The position numbers and the translations under genes are program-made. Under the pieces are notes generated by a model. The model was not told where the DNA came from and ran no database searches. It worked only from the letters and a program-made list of their open reading frames with translations. This document shows, piece after piece, positions 55,470 to 64,000 of a stretch of DNA of 64,000 nt (within the stretch, counting starts at the first letter, position 1; every line of letters starts with the position of its first letter). Location: the NCBI GenBank assembly GCA_035578905.1, contig JAQJVL010000423.1, positions 62,001 through 126,000 of the forward strand, read 5' to 3'. The stretch comes from Stictocephala bisonia (taxonomy: Eukaryota; Arthropoda; Insecta; Hemiptera; Membracidae).

Positions 55470-56250
55470 TGAAAAATGAATTACTAATATCACCCACCAT
55501 AGGGGCCGAGGATGCTGATCAATCAAGAGTAGATAAAGTACAGTTTTACGCAAAGACGCTGAAAGTAAATATGCAAAATATAAATGCATTTTTGATGGAG
55601 TAATTTCTTGTGATGAGAGTGATGATATTGATGCAGACAACGTTTCAGGGATAGAAGATGAAATCTCCCAAATTTTCCTATCAATCCAAACTCTAACTAA
55701 ATCCTACATGCCTAAGCCTTGTGCTCAAATGAATCAATGGATGTCATTTCAGAACTTAAAACTACCTCGGCTCTCTTTTCAACGGTTCTCCTGATCAGTG
55801 GCTCTCATTTTTCAAACATTTTGAAGCATCAGGTAACCAACATTCCGAAATTGGCGATGTCCACAAAATGCAGTACCTACTATCGTCTCTGCAAGGTGAA
55901 CCTCTAAATTTTTTTAAAAACCTTCAAATTACTCCTGAAAACTACCAGGCCACGTGGAACCTTCTAAAAAGGAGGTACCAGAACAATAGGAAATTGATAG
56001 TTTCCATGCAAATAATATAATTGATTTGCCTCAGGTCCTAAACCCAACCGCTAACAATCTAAGATAATTCATTTCTCAGTTTCATGAGAATGAACAGGCT
56101 TTATTTGCTCTCAAACACAATATTAAAGAAGATGACATCATTTTACGTTATCTTTTATTGCGAAAGTTGGACAGTAACACTCGGAAGAAGTTTGAAGATA
56201 GTAGGCCAGACATTTATTATCAAAACTCATATGAGACAGGATTTTAATTA
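55470..56250 (+). pseudogene. BEL/Pao gag fragment (DUF1759 region)
   Basis: Fragments in three plus-strand frames follow the order of a BEL/Pao gag-like protein: GVISCDESDDIDADNVSGIE, SIQTLTKSYMPK, LKLPRLSFQRF, IGDVHKMQYLLSSLQGEPLN, LLKRRYQNNRKLI, NEQALFALKHNIKEDDIILR and YLLLRKLDSNTRKKFEDSRP. It is full of stops and shifts. No long terminal repeats, protease or polymerase were found. A non-LTR fragment is inserted at its 3' side (56293). Confidence 0.8.
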
Positions 56251-56292
56251 GCCACTTCCCAACAATATCCACTTCCTATGCCCAGACCAGCG

Positions 56293-56870
56293 ATAAATAA
56301 ATAAATAAAAATACCTTTATTGTGCAAGCGTATTTCAGTTTGAACAACTGTTTTTCAAATCAACTATTGTCAATCTTAAATTAAAATTAATAATAAAATT
56401 AATAACAATAGTTACACAGCAGCAAAAACACTTTACTTATCTAAATAGGCCCTGGTTTTAACAGCTCCTTCATTTTTATTTTAAAATTAGCAACAGAAGC
56501 TATATTTTTAACATGCGAAGGAAGGTCATTAAATAACTTGGGGCCAAAGTATGAAAACCCCTTTGTGTACGGGTATGGGTGGGTATTTTTAGAAATTTTC
56601 TAATTTTCACACACACATAGCAAACCCAGTGATCGTCGCGCCTCCGCAACATGGTCAAACTTTCTTAGTCCACACACATACCTGAATACACATATTTTGC
56701 ACTCTGTGTAATTTGTCTAAATCCCCTTTAGACACAATGTTGCCTAATGTACTGCCTGTGAATACAGAGAGGCAGTAATCGATCACAGAGAGCACAAGAG
56801 CCTGGACAAGGCGAAGCTTGGTCCCTTTAGGAAACATGTATCTATGTTTCTATAACACTCTTAGAAATAT
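56293..56870 (-). pseudogene. Non-LTR retrotransposon 3' fragment with TTTA-type tail
   Basis: On the minus strand, from 56870, HRYMFPKGTKLRLVQALVLS and VIDYCLSVFTGS, then VQNMCIQVCV, then FSYFGPKLFNDLPSHVKN and ASVANFKIKMKELLK form the C-terminal end of a Jockey/CR1-like ORF2. The 3' end is a TTTATTTATTTAT tail at about 56293-56309. The frame is broken near 56655. It lies inside or next to the BEL gag relic. Confidence 0.8.
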
Positions 56871-58317
56871 ACAGACAAAAAAAACAAGCGATGTGGGAAG
56901 AAGGAAGACTCTCTCTCTCTCTCTCTCCATTTTGAAATAGTGAAAGCAAGAGCCAGTGTATAAGGGTTCTAATCCCTAGTGAATTATAAAGTGTTAAAAG
57001 TGTTAACAAGTATTTAAAAGCCAATTAAAACTTTCCTAGAACACATATTTTTCTTCTGAACTACAACATTTAAGTTGAAATTTAATAATATATATTTTTT
57101 ATGATAAAGAAGATTTGAACTTGATACAACTACAAATCTTGGTGAGACCTATCCAAATTCTATCCATTTTCTACCTAACTTCAAGAGTCAAATACACTTC
57201 ACCAGTAACATCCAATCCAATTTAACAATATTTAATCTAAATTTCTTTTCCAAGTTCATAAATCTTTTATATAAAAGCCAAATTAAGAACTTTCAAAGAT
57301 CTGGGACTTAGTATGCAAATTTCAATAAATTCATACCATTGTAACTATCTCATTATTGTTTAATTCATATACTGGTGGTGCGCTTTAAAGAGGTGAACTT
57401 ATAATTTTACACCCTGAGATAACCTGTTATAAACTATGTAAATTAAAATGTTGTCCAAGCTCTTAATAGTTGATTATCATATTTATCTGTATTTATAACA
57501 TTCAAACTAATTTTTTACTTATTTAAAAAAATAACTTACATTCTTACTTTTATACAAAGTTATTTTTATATTTGAGTTTCATACATATAATAATTACTAG
57601 CTAACATTTATATGACAAATAAATTTATGTTTTTCATTATCTTTCTTTATACTAGCATGATACCTGTGATAAAAGGTATTATTCTTACTACACCGCTTCT
57701 AAAACCTAATAAAAACCATGGATTCTGTATGTGTGCATCAAATCAAAATTCTTTTAATGGCATCACTGCATAAAATTGAATAAAATTTGCTGCATCGCAC
57801 ACACCTCAATCTTGGTAACTGGAACTACTTGGATAATAAAGATCATACTGGAGAAACTTTTAAGACACTGTTACTATTTTTAAAGATATGTTTCAAATAA
57901 ATAATATTAACAAATTTAATAATATATTGTTTCTGTTCATGTACAATTATCATTACACAAAAAAAGTGTTGTGAATGTGGCTTGCAACTATTTATTTTTT
58001 AAATAAATATTATAGACCAGTGTTTTGAACTTTTCTACAAATTTTATTATATCAATTTTGACCCTAAATTGTGAGGACTGTTTATTTTTAACCATGCGAA
58101 TATTTTTGGTGCCATTTTTGGCGCTTTGCAAGCCTTTATTGTAAAAATCATAAAACATACTAAATATGCTCCAAATGTAAATGTTATCATATTGTTTTTC
58201 TTCTCAAGAACTGTACTTTCACATACTACGATCAAAACTTACAAAAAAGAATTAGTAAATAATTACTGTCATGAAAAGATTGAACAATATTTTTAAATTT
58301 TGCACGTAAATTATAAC
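56871..58317. other. No recognised gene or repeat
   Basis: AT-rich intronic DNA. A CT microsatellite (CTCTCTCTCTCTCTCTC near 56910) is the only clear motif. Confidence 0.4.
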
Positions 58318-58927
58318 TTACTAGCTGTACCCACCCGCTTCGCCGGTCATAATATTGAGTTTGATTTAGAACCTATCAATAGAAGCTTGATTTAGAAGCT
58401 GAAAGAATTCGAGCATTTTTCCTTCTTCTACCAATATTAGATTTTTTAGGAGGCATGTCATAAAAAGTAAACTGCAAAACAAATAATTATTTATTTTTTA
58501 TTTTCATGTTCCACCACATGTTTTAATTACCGAGGAAAAAGGTTAACACCAAATACAAATCACCTGATCAAGTAAAAGTAGTGTGTGCTACACTCTCAAG
58601 ATGAAATGTAGAACTAAAATAAATCAAAATATATACAGTACTGTTGTTGTGAGAACTTCAATCTGCTTATGGCATGTGAAACTACATTAAACCACACAGT
58701 CATATGTTTTTTGTAAACAATTCAGATTCTCCATTTGAATAACATGGGATCTTTAGGAGCCCGTGGGGCGGGACCCTGTGGACGGATCTGCATCAAACTT
58801 CACAGAAACCATTTCGGGAGTATACAGGACAACATCCTAAAGTTTCATGGCGATCGGTTGGATGGTTTGGCAGCGCATAAACTTCAAACATATATATATA
58901 TACAAACATCCTCTTTTATAAATATAG
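58318..58927 (+). mobile_element. Unclassified dispersed element with ACTAGCTGTACCC start
   Basis: Starts TTACTAGCTGTACCCACCCG and ends with the block GTTTCATGGCGATCGGTTGG, then ACAAACATCCTCTTTTATAA and ATATAG. Similar starts and ends are common in insect repeat families of uncertain class. ATTATAAC flanks both sides (58310-58317 and 58928-58935), a possible 8-bp target duplication that could be chance in AT-rich DNA. No protein is encoded. Confidence 0.5.
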
Positions 58928-58935
58928 ATTATAAC

Positions 58936-59815
58936 CCTCCATAGGAGCACTAAAAAATTTCTGTAAATAATTCAAAGATAGCCAAATTGTTTATTATTTA
59001 GTCCACTATAATAATATATTGTTACATTTTATATAAACTACTAGGTTTTTTTTTTTTTTTTTGAAGTGTTTGTTTACATAAAACGCTAAAATGGAAAAAT
59101 GTGCAAAGTTACAGTATGAACACTGTAGGTAATCAAATAGTACATATAAAAATAAAAAAAAGAATCACCATTGAATAGAAAGGAAAATTTTGTTTAGGAA
59201 AAATAGTCATCTAGTACCCATAACAATATTTTTAAATATTTAGTTTATTGGGAAAATAAAAATGTTACTACGGAAACAAAGAATTTCTGTGAACAATCTA
59301 AAAATAAGGGGTATATATAATTTTTTGCTACATGTACTTTATTAGTACAATCTATTAACTACAAGAAAATGTAAAATACATGAAAAAGTAAACAACTTAT
59401 AACACCATAAGTCAGCATGCACAAATTGTGTAAACGGCAGGCACTTGAAAAAGAGTGCATAATGTAAACATTGTAAAAAATATAAAATAATTTTTGGGAA
59501 TTTTTATAACATAAACACTTGGTAGAACACATATTTCTGAATAGAAATAAAAACAATTAATTACTGTGCTGCTAGAAATACGGTTTTCGCGCAATATAAT
59601 AACATACTACGTCATATGAACAAAAATGGCTATATTCACTATGGCTTTGGCGGGCTGTGCTTCTTTCCAAAAAGAGAAAACTTGTCACGTGACCATTGCC
59701 AACTTACTGCATGAAATTTGCTTGAAACGGTACTGATCAACTCAAAAATTCTCTGCCTTACTAGCTAATTTTTGTATTGTTTATATCTAAATAAAAAAAT
59801 TATTAGCTAAACTTT
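58936..59815. other. No recognised gene or repeat
   Basis: AT-rich intronic DNA with no defendable feature. Confidence 0.4.
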
Positions 59816-59818
59816 TAT

Positions 59819-60298
59819 GAACAGCATAAATTATGTCGCTCCTCTCTTTTGGGAAATCACAAAAACAAGGTTATACAAAAACGTTTTTTGTAAAATAGCC
59901 AATACTGCTAAAACAATGCAATTTGTTTTTTTTTATAGAGTATTTCATTCTCTGGAGACTGATATTTGGTACACCTTATTTTGTCTTCTGGTTATTCTTC
60001 AGTCATATGACAAACATTGGCAAATTTACTTCCTCCAGACCTCCGCCAGGCAGCAATTGAGCGGGAGTTTTGAGTTGCAAGTTATAATTTTATTTCCTAC
60101 GTTTATAAAATTGCATACAAAATTATAAAAAATCTGAAATGTATAGAACAGTACATTCTACATCGATTGATACCAACTTTGTAGTGATTGCTTGATGATA
60201 AACATATGCTTTATTGATGTTAAGTGAACAGCATAAATTATGTCGCTCCTCTCTCTTAGAAGGGACTAAGTGAACAATATAAATTAAGTTGCTCCTCA
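59819..60298 (+). repeat. Spaced direct repeats GAACAGCATAAATTATGTCG
   Basis: GAACAGCATAAATTATGTCGCTCCTCTCT occurs at about 59819 and again at 60228, with a diverged copy (GAACAATATAAATTAAGTTG) at about 60270. The intervening 400 bp is not obviously repetitive. Confidence 0.6.
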
Positions 60299-60439
60299 CG
60301 ATCCAGGGTTAAACCAAAATTCACTAATTTTCACATCAGTGGCATTTTGGGTTACAACTTTAACACACTATTCTAATAGTTTTTCATTAAGTCAGCTGCA
60401 TTCTAGTTATTCTATTTTGAACATTTTAAATAGCCATAA

Positions 60440-60535
60440 TATTTATATTGAAGAGATAGGACATCTGCAAACTTACTTCTCTACTCTCTACTCACCTGAA
60501 GAAAGTTTGCTGATGTCCTATGTCTACAATATAAT
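60440..60535. repeat. Short foldback repeat
   Basis: ATTGAAGAGATAGGACATCT... and the inverse of ATTGTAGACATAGGACATCA pair over about 31 bp with a few mismatches, around a CTCTACTCTCTACTCACC loop. Confidence 0.65.
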
Positions 60536-60769
60536 AATTCTTGGCCTAGGGCCCTTTAACCTAGCCTAAAATAGCCATAATATGTAATCGCTTAATGAAT
60601 CAAGGTAACTATTTTCATTGATTTAAAGTTAAATATTTTCAACCAGTATAAATGGGCTTTTAAAATAAGTTTTTTTAATAAATAAACATATGAAATCCTG
60701 TTGCTGCATGTTTATGACAAACAACAGTATTATTTCCAGATAAATCTACATTAGTAGAAACAAATGTAC

Positions 60770-60952
60770 CTTGGCATGTATGTACATGGAAACAATGTTG
60801 TCTAGGTCCACCATGTCCGAGCACTGAGCCTCACAGAAGCGCAGGAGGCCATCCAGTTGAAAGAAGTTGGCAGCTGCCATCAGCTCCAGGACATCATTGT
60901 GATCTACCTCCAGGGTATCACATCCACCATTATAAAGGTACTGCATCACCAG
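60770..60952 (-). CDS. BTBD11: Third-last... penultimate coding exon of BTBD11/ABTB2-like gene (BTB C-terminal half)
   Basis: Penultimate coding exon, 183 nt, phase 0 at both ends. The acceptor is TGTCAG (60958-60953) and the donor AAG|GTACAT. It encodes LVMQYLYNGGCDTLEVDHND, VLELMAAANFFQLDGLLRFC, and EAQCSDMVDLDNIVSMYIHA then K. This is the second half of the BTB/POZ fold (YLY.G, LL.AA..FQL..L...C) and the start of the BACK-like region. The join to the previous exon gives YHIFQ-LVMQYLYNGG, as in vertebrate BTBD11 and ABTB2. The BTB domain mediates dimerisation and often cullin-3 binding. Confidence 0.93.
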
Positions 60953-61000
60953 CTGACACACCAAATGTAAATTATTGTTCCCAAAAGTACAAATATTCAA

Positions 61001-61560
61001 ACAGAATTCTCAGAATTTGTTAAAAAGCTGAGGAAATTAAGAAAAATGTTACCTAATGGTGGGTGTGCAATAGTTTTATTTCCGATATTAAAGAAATAAT
61101 CAATGACAGCGTTAATTTTTTTTAGAATTACATTAATGAAATTTTTTTCCTCATTATTACTCAAACTTTACAAGGTAATAATAATTCTGGAAACAATAAT
61201 CATTGTAGTCTTAGACAAGTGTAACTTTTTGATAAAGTAAAACTGAACATTTATTAACAATGCAACATCACAATACACGTAGAAAGGAAATATTTTAAAT
61301 AAAGTTAAATATTTTAAATAAAATTTAAAGATCAATACCTATGTGAAATAGTAAATGCAAATTTATTTATATTATAATTTTAGGAAGTTTTTCTTGATCA
61401 AATTATTATTTGAGTAAATTTAAATTTTTTAAAAATTGCCCAGTAATTCTAATAATTTTTTCTTATGTATTCCCCGTTCTTTATGTGTTTTCTTCATATG
61501 CATCTTATGAAGCATCTTACAATATAGGGGAAAGACCTCACAAAAATAAAAAGTTTTTTG
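61001..61560. other. Intron, no recognised feature
   Basis: AT-rich intron of the BTB gene with no clear repeat. Confidence 0.4.
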
Positions 61561-61565
61561 GAACT

Positions 61566-61640
61566 ACAGTAGACTCTTGTTATCCAAGGTAATTGGGACC
61601 GGGACCACCTCGGATATGTGAAAACTCTGAAGATAATACG
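61566..61640 (+). mobile_element. pogo-like terminus fragment
   Basis: CAGTAGACTCTTGTTATCCA followed by AGGTAATTGGGACCGGGACC resembles CAGTAGA.TCTCG.TTATCC-type ends of pogo/Tigger transposons. The opposite end was not found. Confidence 0.35.
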
Positions 61641-61994
61641 GAGGTTATAGTACAAATAATGTAAAAGCCATGAAAAAAGTACAAAATTCACAAGTAAAAA
61701 TGCAAAATAGTGTAAATGTAGTTTAAGTCCTGTAAAATAAATCAGTACTTTTAATTCATGTATAAAGTAAAAATGTTGATGGGATTTTGATTTTAGCATG
61801 GCTTAAGCAATGTTTATGTTTTAGAAATAGAAGTTAAATAAAGATGAACTATTCATCATGTGATTGATTTATTTATTTCAAGATTTATTTAAGTAATATT
61901 TAACAGATGTACAAATAAATTGTGAGAGCTGTTTGTGAGAAATGCAGCGTGTGTCAAAAAACAAATCTCGACACTAATATGGAAAGAACATTCG

Positions 61995-62095
61995 GCCTCA
62001 ACCCCTAAATGAGTTAGTACCACCGTACGTGTATGGGCGGGCGGGTGAGTTAGTACCACCGTACGTGTATGGGAGGGCAGGTGGGTTAGCACATT
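61995..62095. repeat. Short minisatellite remnant
   Basis: Two to three units of GAGTTAGTACCACCGTACGT then GTATGGGCGGGCGGGT, about 38 bp each. Same motif family as 28958-29235. Confidence 0.65.
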
Positions 62096-62184
62096 GCATC
62101 CATCGATGTTAAATTAAATGAAGAAAGGTTTTTATGAATGAAGTTTACATTCGTATTCGTATCAAATAACATCTGAAGAAATAA

Positions 62185-62385
62185 TTGTAATAGACCAAAA
62201 TTGTGGGTCAGCCCCAGTGACTTCTATTTGTTCCTCAACTTAAAACAACACTCGAAGGAATAAAAATTTGTGACGATTCCTTCCTGTGTGAGTTGGTGGG
62301 AGAGTGGTATGACGAGAGTATGACAAATTTTCAGAGCGAATCCAAAAAGTGCATTAATCATGACAGGGACTTCGTTGAAAAATAG
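62185..62385 (+). pseudogene. Mariner transposase C-terminal remnant
   Basis: The plus strand reads LKTTLEGIKICDDSFLCELV then GEWYDESMTNFQSESKKC and INHDRDFVEK with a stop. This fits the C-terminal end of a mariner transposase (the LK..L.G..F.....V...V..W......F...GI.KL..R...C....G.Y.EK pattern). The catalytic core upstream is not recognisable and no terminal repeats were seen. Confidence 0.5.
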
Positions 62386-62894
62386 CTTAATGTTCAAGAT
62401 ATCAGAATGTGTGATTGGTTTTGCAATAAAATGATGTTTACTATGTGAAAAGACATTGGAGACCTTATCTACAGACAACCTTTGTACATACATTATAAAG
62501 TGAGTTTTAAGCATTTAGGTTTGAGAGGTCCTCACTTTCACCCTGAGATTTTTGGCACGTAAACTGGGAATGAAGTTGAGTTTTTCTTTGGTTCAGACTC
62601 CCAGTTAAGACTTGCATAGTATATTAGTGTTAGTTTGGTAAAATCTTTGTCAAAACCTTTTTTGTTCTGTAAGGAGCTATGAATTAAGGTCTGACACATT
62701 TTGAAGGATAACGTTCAACGGTATGATTAGGTGTTAAAGGTGTGGGATCATGCCTTTCTTAGAGCATTTGTCCAATTTTGATCCCCCACTTTCAGCAGCA
62801 GTAAACTAAAAAGTAATTAAATAATTTCTTTATCATTAAGAGTATACAGAAATGTTTTTCCCCCAAATGTCTACAACATGAACTCAAATTGTCA

Positions 62895-62930
62895 ACAACA
62901 ACAACAACACACACACACATATATATATGT
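62895..62930. repeat. Compound CAA / CA / TA microsatellite
   Basis: CAACAACAACAACAACACAC followed by ACACATATATATATG, within the intron just downstream of the 62950-63243 exon. Confidence 0.9.
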
Positions 62931-62949
62931 ACATAGAAAATATGCAAAC

Positions 62950-63243
62950 CTGGAAAATATGGTAGCGAATATCATTTATCTGTACAATTGGAGGGTTGCC
63001 CTCACAAAGCTTGGAACTAAGCATGCCACGAAACCTTGGGGACGAAGTCACTAGGACTATTTTGTGTCCATAGAAGACACGTCCTTCAACACGGAACTGC
63101 ACATCACTCAACTCTGCGTTATTCACAAACTTTGGATCAATGCGGGCACCTCCACTGAGGGTAGAATCTCGAATTCGCTTGATTGGTTCCCAACCAAAAC
63201 ACGTTGAGAAGATGTCAGCCAGCAACAAGGTTGTACCTTCATT
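62950..63243 (-). CDS. BTBD11: BTBD11/ABTB2-like gene, exon encoding the BTB N-terminal half
   Basis: 294 nt, phase 0 at both ends; acceptor ATTTCAG (63250-63244), donor CAG|GTTTGC. It encodes NEGTTLLLADIFSTCFGWEP, IKRIRDSTLSGG, KFVNNAELSDVQFRVEGRVF and YGHKIVLVTSSPRFRGMLSS, and ends DIRYHIFQ. The NN.E.SDV.F.VEG..FY.HK..L...SPRF pattern is the first half of the BTB/POZ domain of the ankyrin-BTB family (BTBD11, ABTB2). The preceding LLADIFSTCFGWEP piece is the tail of the region between the ankyrin repeats and the BTB. ABTB2 versus BTBD11 cannot be decided here. Confidence 0.93.
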
Positions 63244-63936
63244 CTGAAATGTGAACATACACATGTAATGCAATGTCTTTATAACTATATCTTGATATAA
63301 ACTAATGTGAACATGAAAACAATCATGTACTGGTATGACACAATGCAATATACCAAGATCATTATCTGAATTACGAAGGCAACCATTATCTTGTTAGTTG
63401 TATGGTTGTATTTTATAACGATACCACTGAGAATGCCACATCACAGCATGGGCAGAGAACGTTTGGTTATCTTGTACATAATGTAGATAGTACCTTGACG
63501 TGGCTGTCACCAAAAAATATAGATTCTAGTTATGACATATATTTGTACATCACATTGTAAATGACAATAACATATTTATTTGTAAACTGATTTGCATAAA
63601 AACCTAATTAGATACAAAATTATAAGTACTTTAAAAATATATGCTTTCTCAAAAATATTTGTACTTTATTAATTTTTACTTTTATAATTTTAACGGTCAG
63701 GTTGACAATACTTGAGAGTTTAATTCTTTATTACTAAACAACACTTCATTTATGATATTGAATTTTTTTAAAAATTTATTTGTAACTAGAATTTAACTGT
63801 ATAGTGTAAATTTTACAAAAATATAGAACAAAATAGGAAGAAAATTAAAAAAACACCACTAAAAATGTATGAGTCATCAAATAATCATTAGTGGTGGGTG
63901 GAATAAACACAATAAGAATGATATAACTTGTAGTAC
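63244..63936. other. Intron of the BTB gene
   Basis: AT-rich, 693 bp, with the donor at 63936 (GTACTACA on the minus strand) and acceptor at 63244. No recognised repeat. Confidence 0.5.
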
Positions 63937-64000
63937 CTTGCTATAGCGAAAGATGTTGAAGAGCAATGGAAGACATTCATCCACAAACTGTGTGGAACAA
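63937..64000 (-). CDS. BTBD11: BTBD11/ABTB2-like gene, partial exon at the window edge
   Basis: On the minus strand the exon runs in from beyond the right edge and ends at AAG|GTACTA (63937). The visible peptide is CSTQFVDECLPLLFNIFRYS then K, in phase 0 with the next exon (NEGTTLLLADIF). It fits the segment between the ankyrin repeats and the BTB domain. The ankyrin repeats and promoter lie to the right of the window. Confidence 0.8.

Noticed and set aside
62224..62514. 96-codon minus-strand frame
   Set aside because: Antisense to a mariner-like C-terminal remnant; no family match of its own.

Overview
The window looks like AT-rich insect (at least arthropod) nuclear DNA. It has spliced exons with GT/AG borders and no operons. 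It carries a dense, decayed load of insect-type transposons: mariner, piggyBac, hAT, Harbinger, Gypsy, BEL/Pao, several non-LTR retrotransposons and a tRNA-like SINE. A hemipteran-like genome is my guess from the mix, not something proven here.

Only two host genes can be supported, both on the minus strand. (1) One internal exon at 1775-1908 encodes an acidic stretch followed by the start of an S4-type RNA-binding domain, most like mitochondrial transcription rescue factor 1 (MTRES1). (2) The last four coding exons of an ankyrin-repeat/BTB gene (BTBD11/ABTB2 type) lie at 63937-64000, 62950-63243, 60770-60952 and 36067-36276. All join in phase 0. The final intron is about 24.5 kb and is packed with transposons.

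Layout. 0-9.7 kb: non-LTR fragments, a tRNA-like SINE with relatives, a 7SL/SRP-RNA-like fragment, small inverted repeats and the MTRES1-like exon. 9.7-15.7 kb: a tandem repeat interrupted by a 5.4-kb element with inverted ends and a 7-8 bp target duplication. Nested inside that element are a Helentron-like element and a piggyBac-type element. 16.7-17.5 kb: a 48-bp perfect palindrome and a foldback element with a 15-bp target duplication. 17.8-22.1 kb: a composite of about 330-bp modules and opposed arrays of a short GATCAACTTGGGTAGC-type minisatellite. 22.4-24.8 kb: a dead hAT transposase. 24.8-28.1 kb: a 3.3-kb, 75-bp-period minisatellite. 28.7-32.2 kb: piggyBac and mariner relics. 32.2-36 kb: mostly unrecognised, possibly 3' UTR and downstream DNA of the BTB gene. 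36.7-60.8 kb (the large intron): a non-LTR element, Helentron-like tandem copies, three piggyBac-type elements, a Harbinger relic with nested insertions, a Gypsy pol fragment, a complete hAT insertion with target duplication, a third hAT relic and a BEL gag relic. 60.8-64 kb: BTB exons with short repeats and a mariner tail.

No transposon here has an uninterrupted full-length protein. The most intact is the hAT at 49540-53722. The strongest unexplained signals are the 17.8-22.1 kb composite, the 10343-15731 element, five TTAA-flanked elements in one window, and a minisatellite motif that recurs at four separate loci, once inside a piggyBac-type element.
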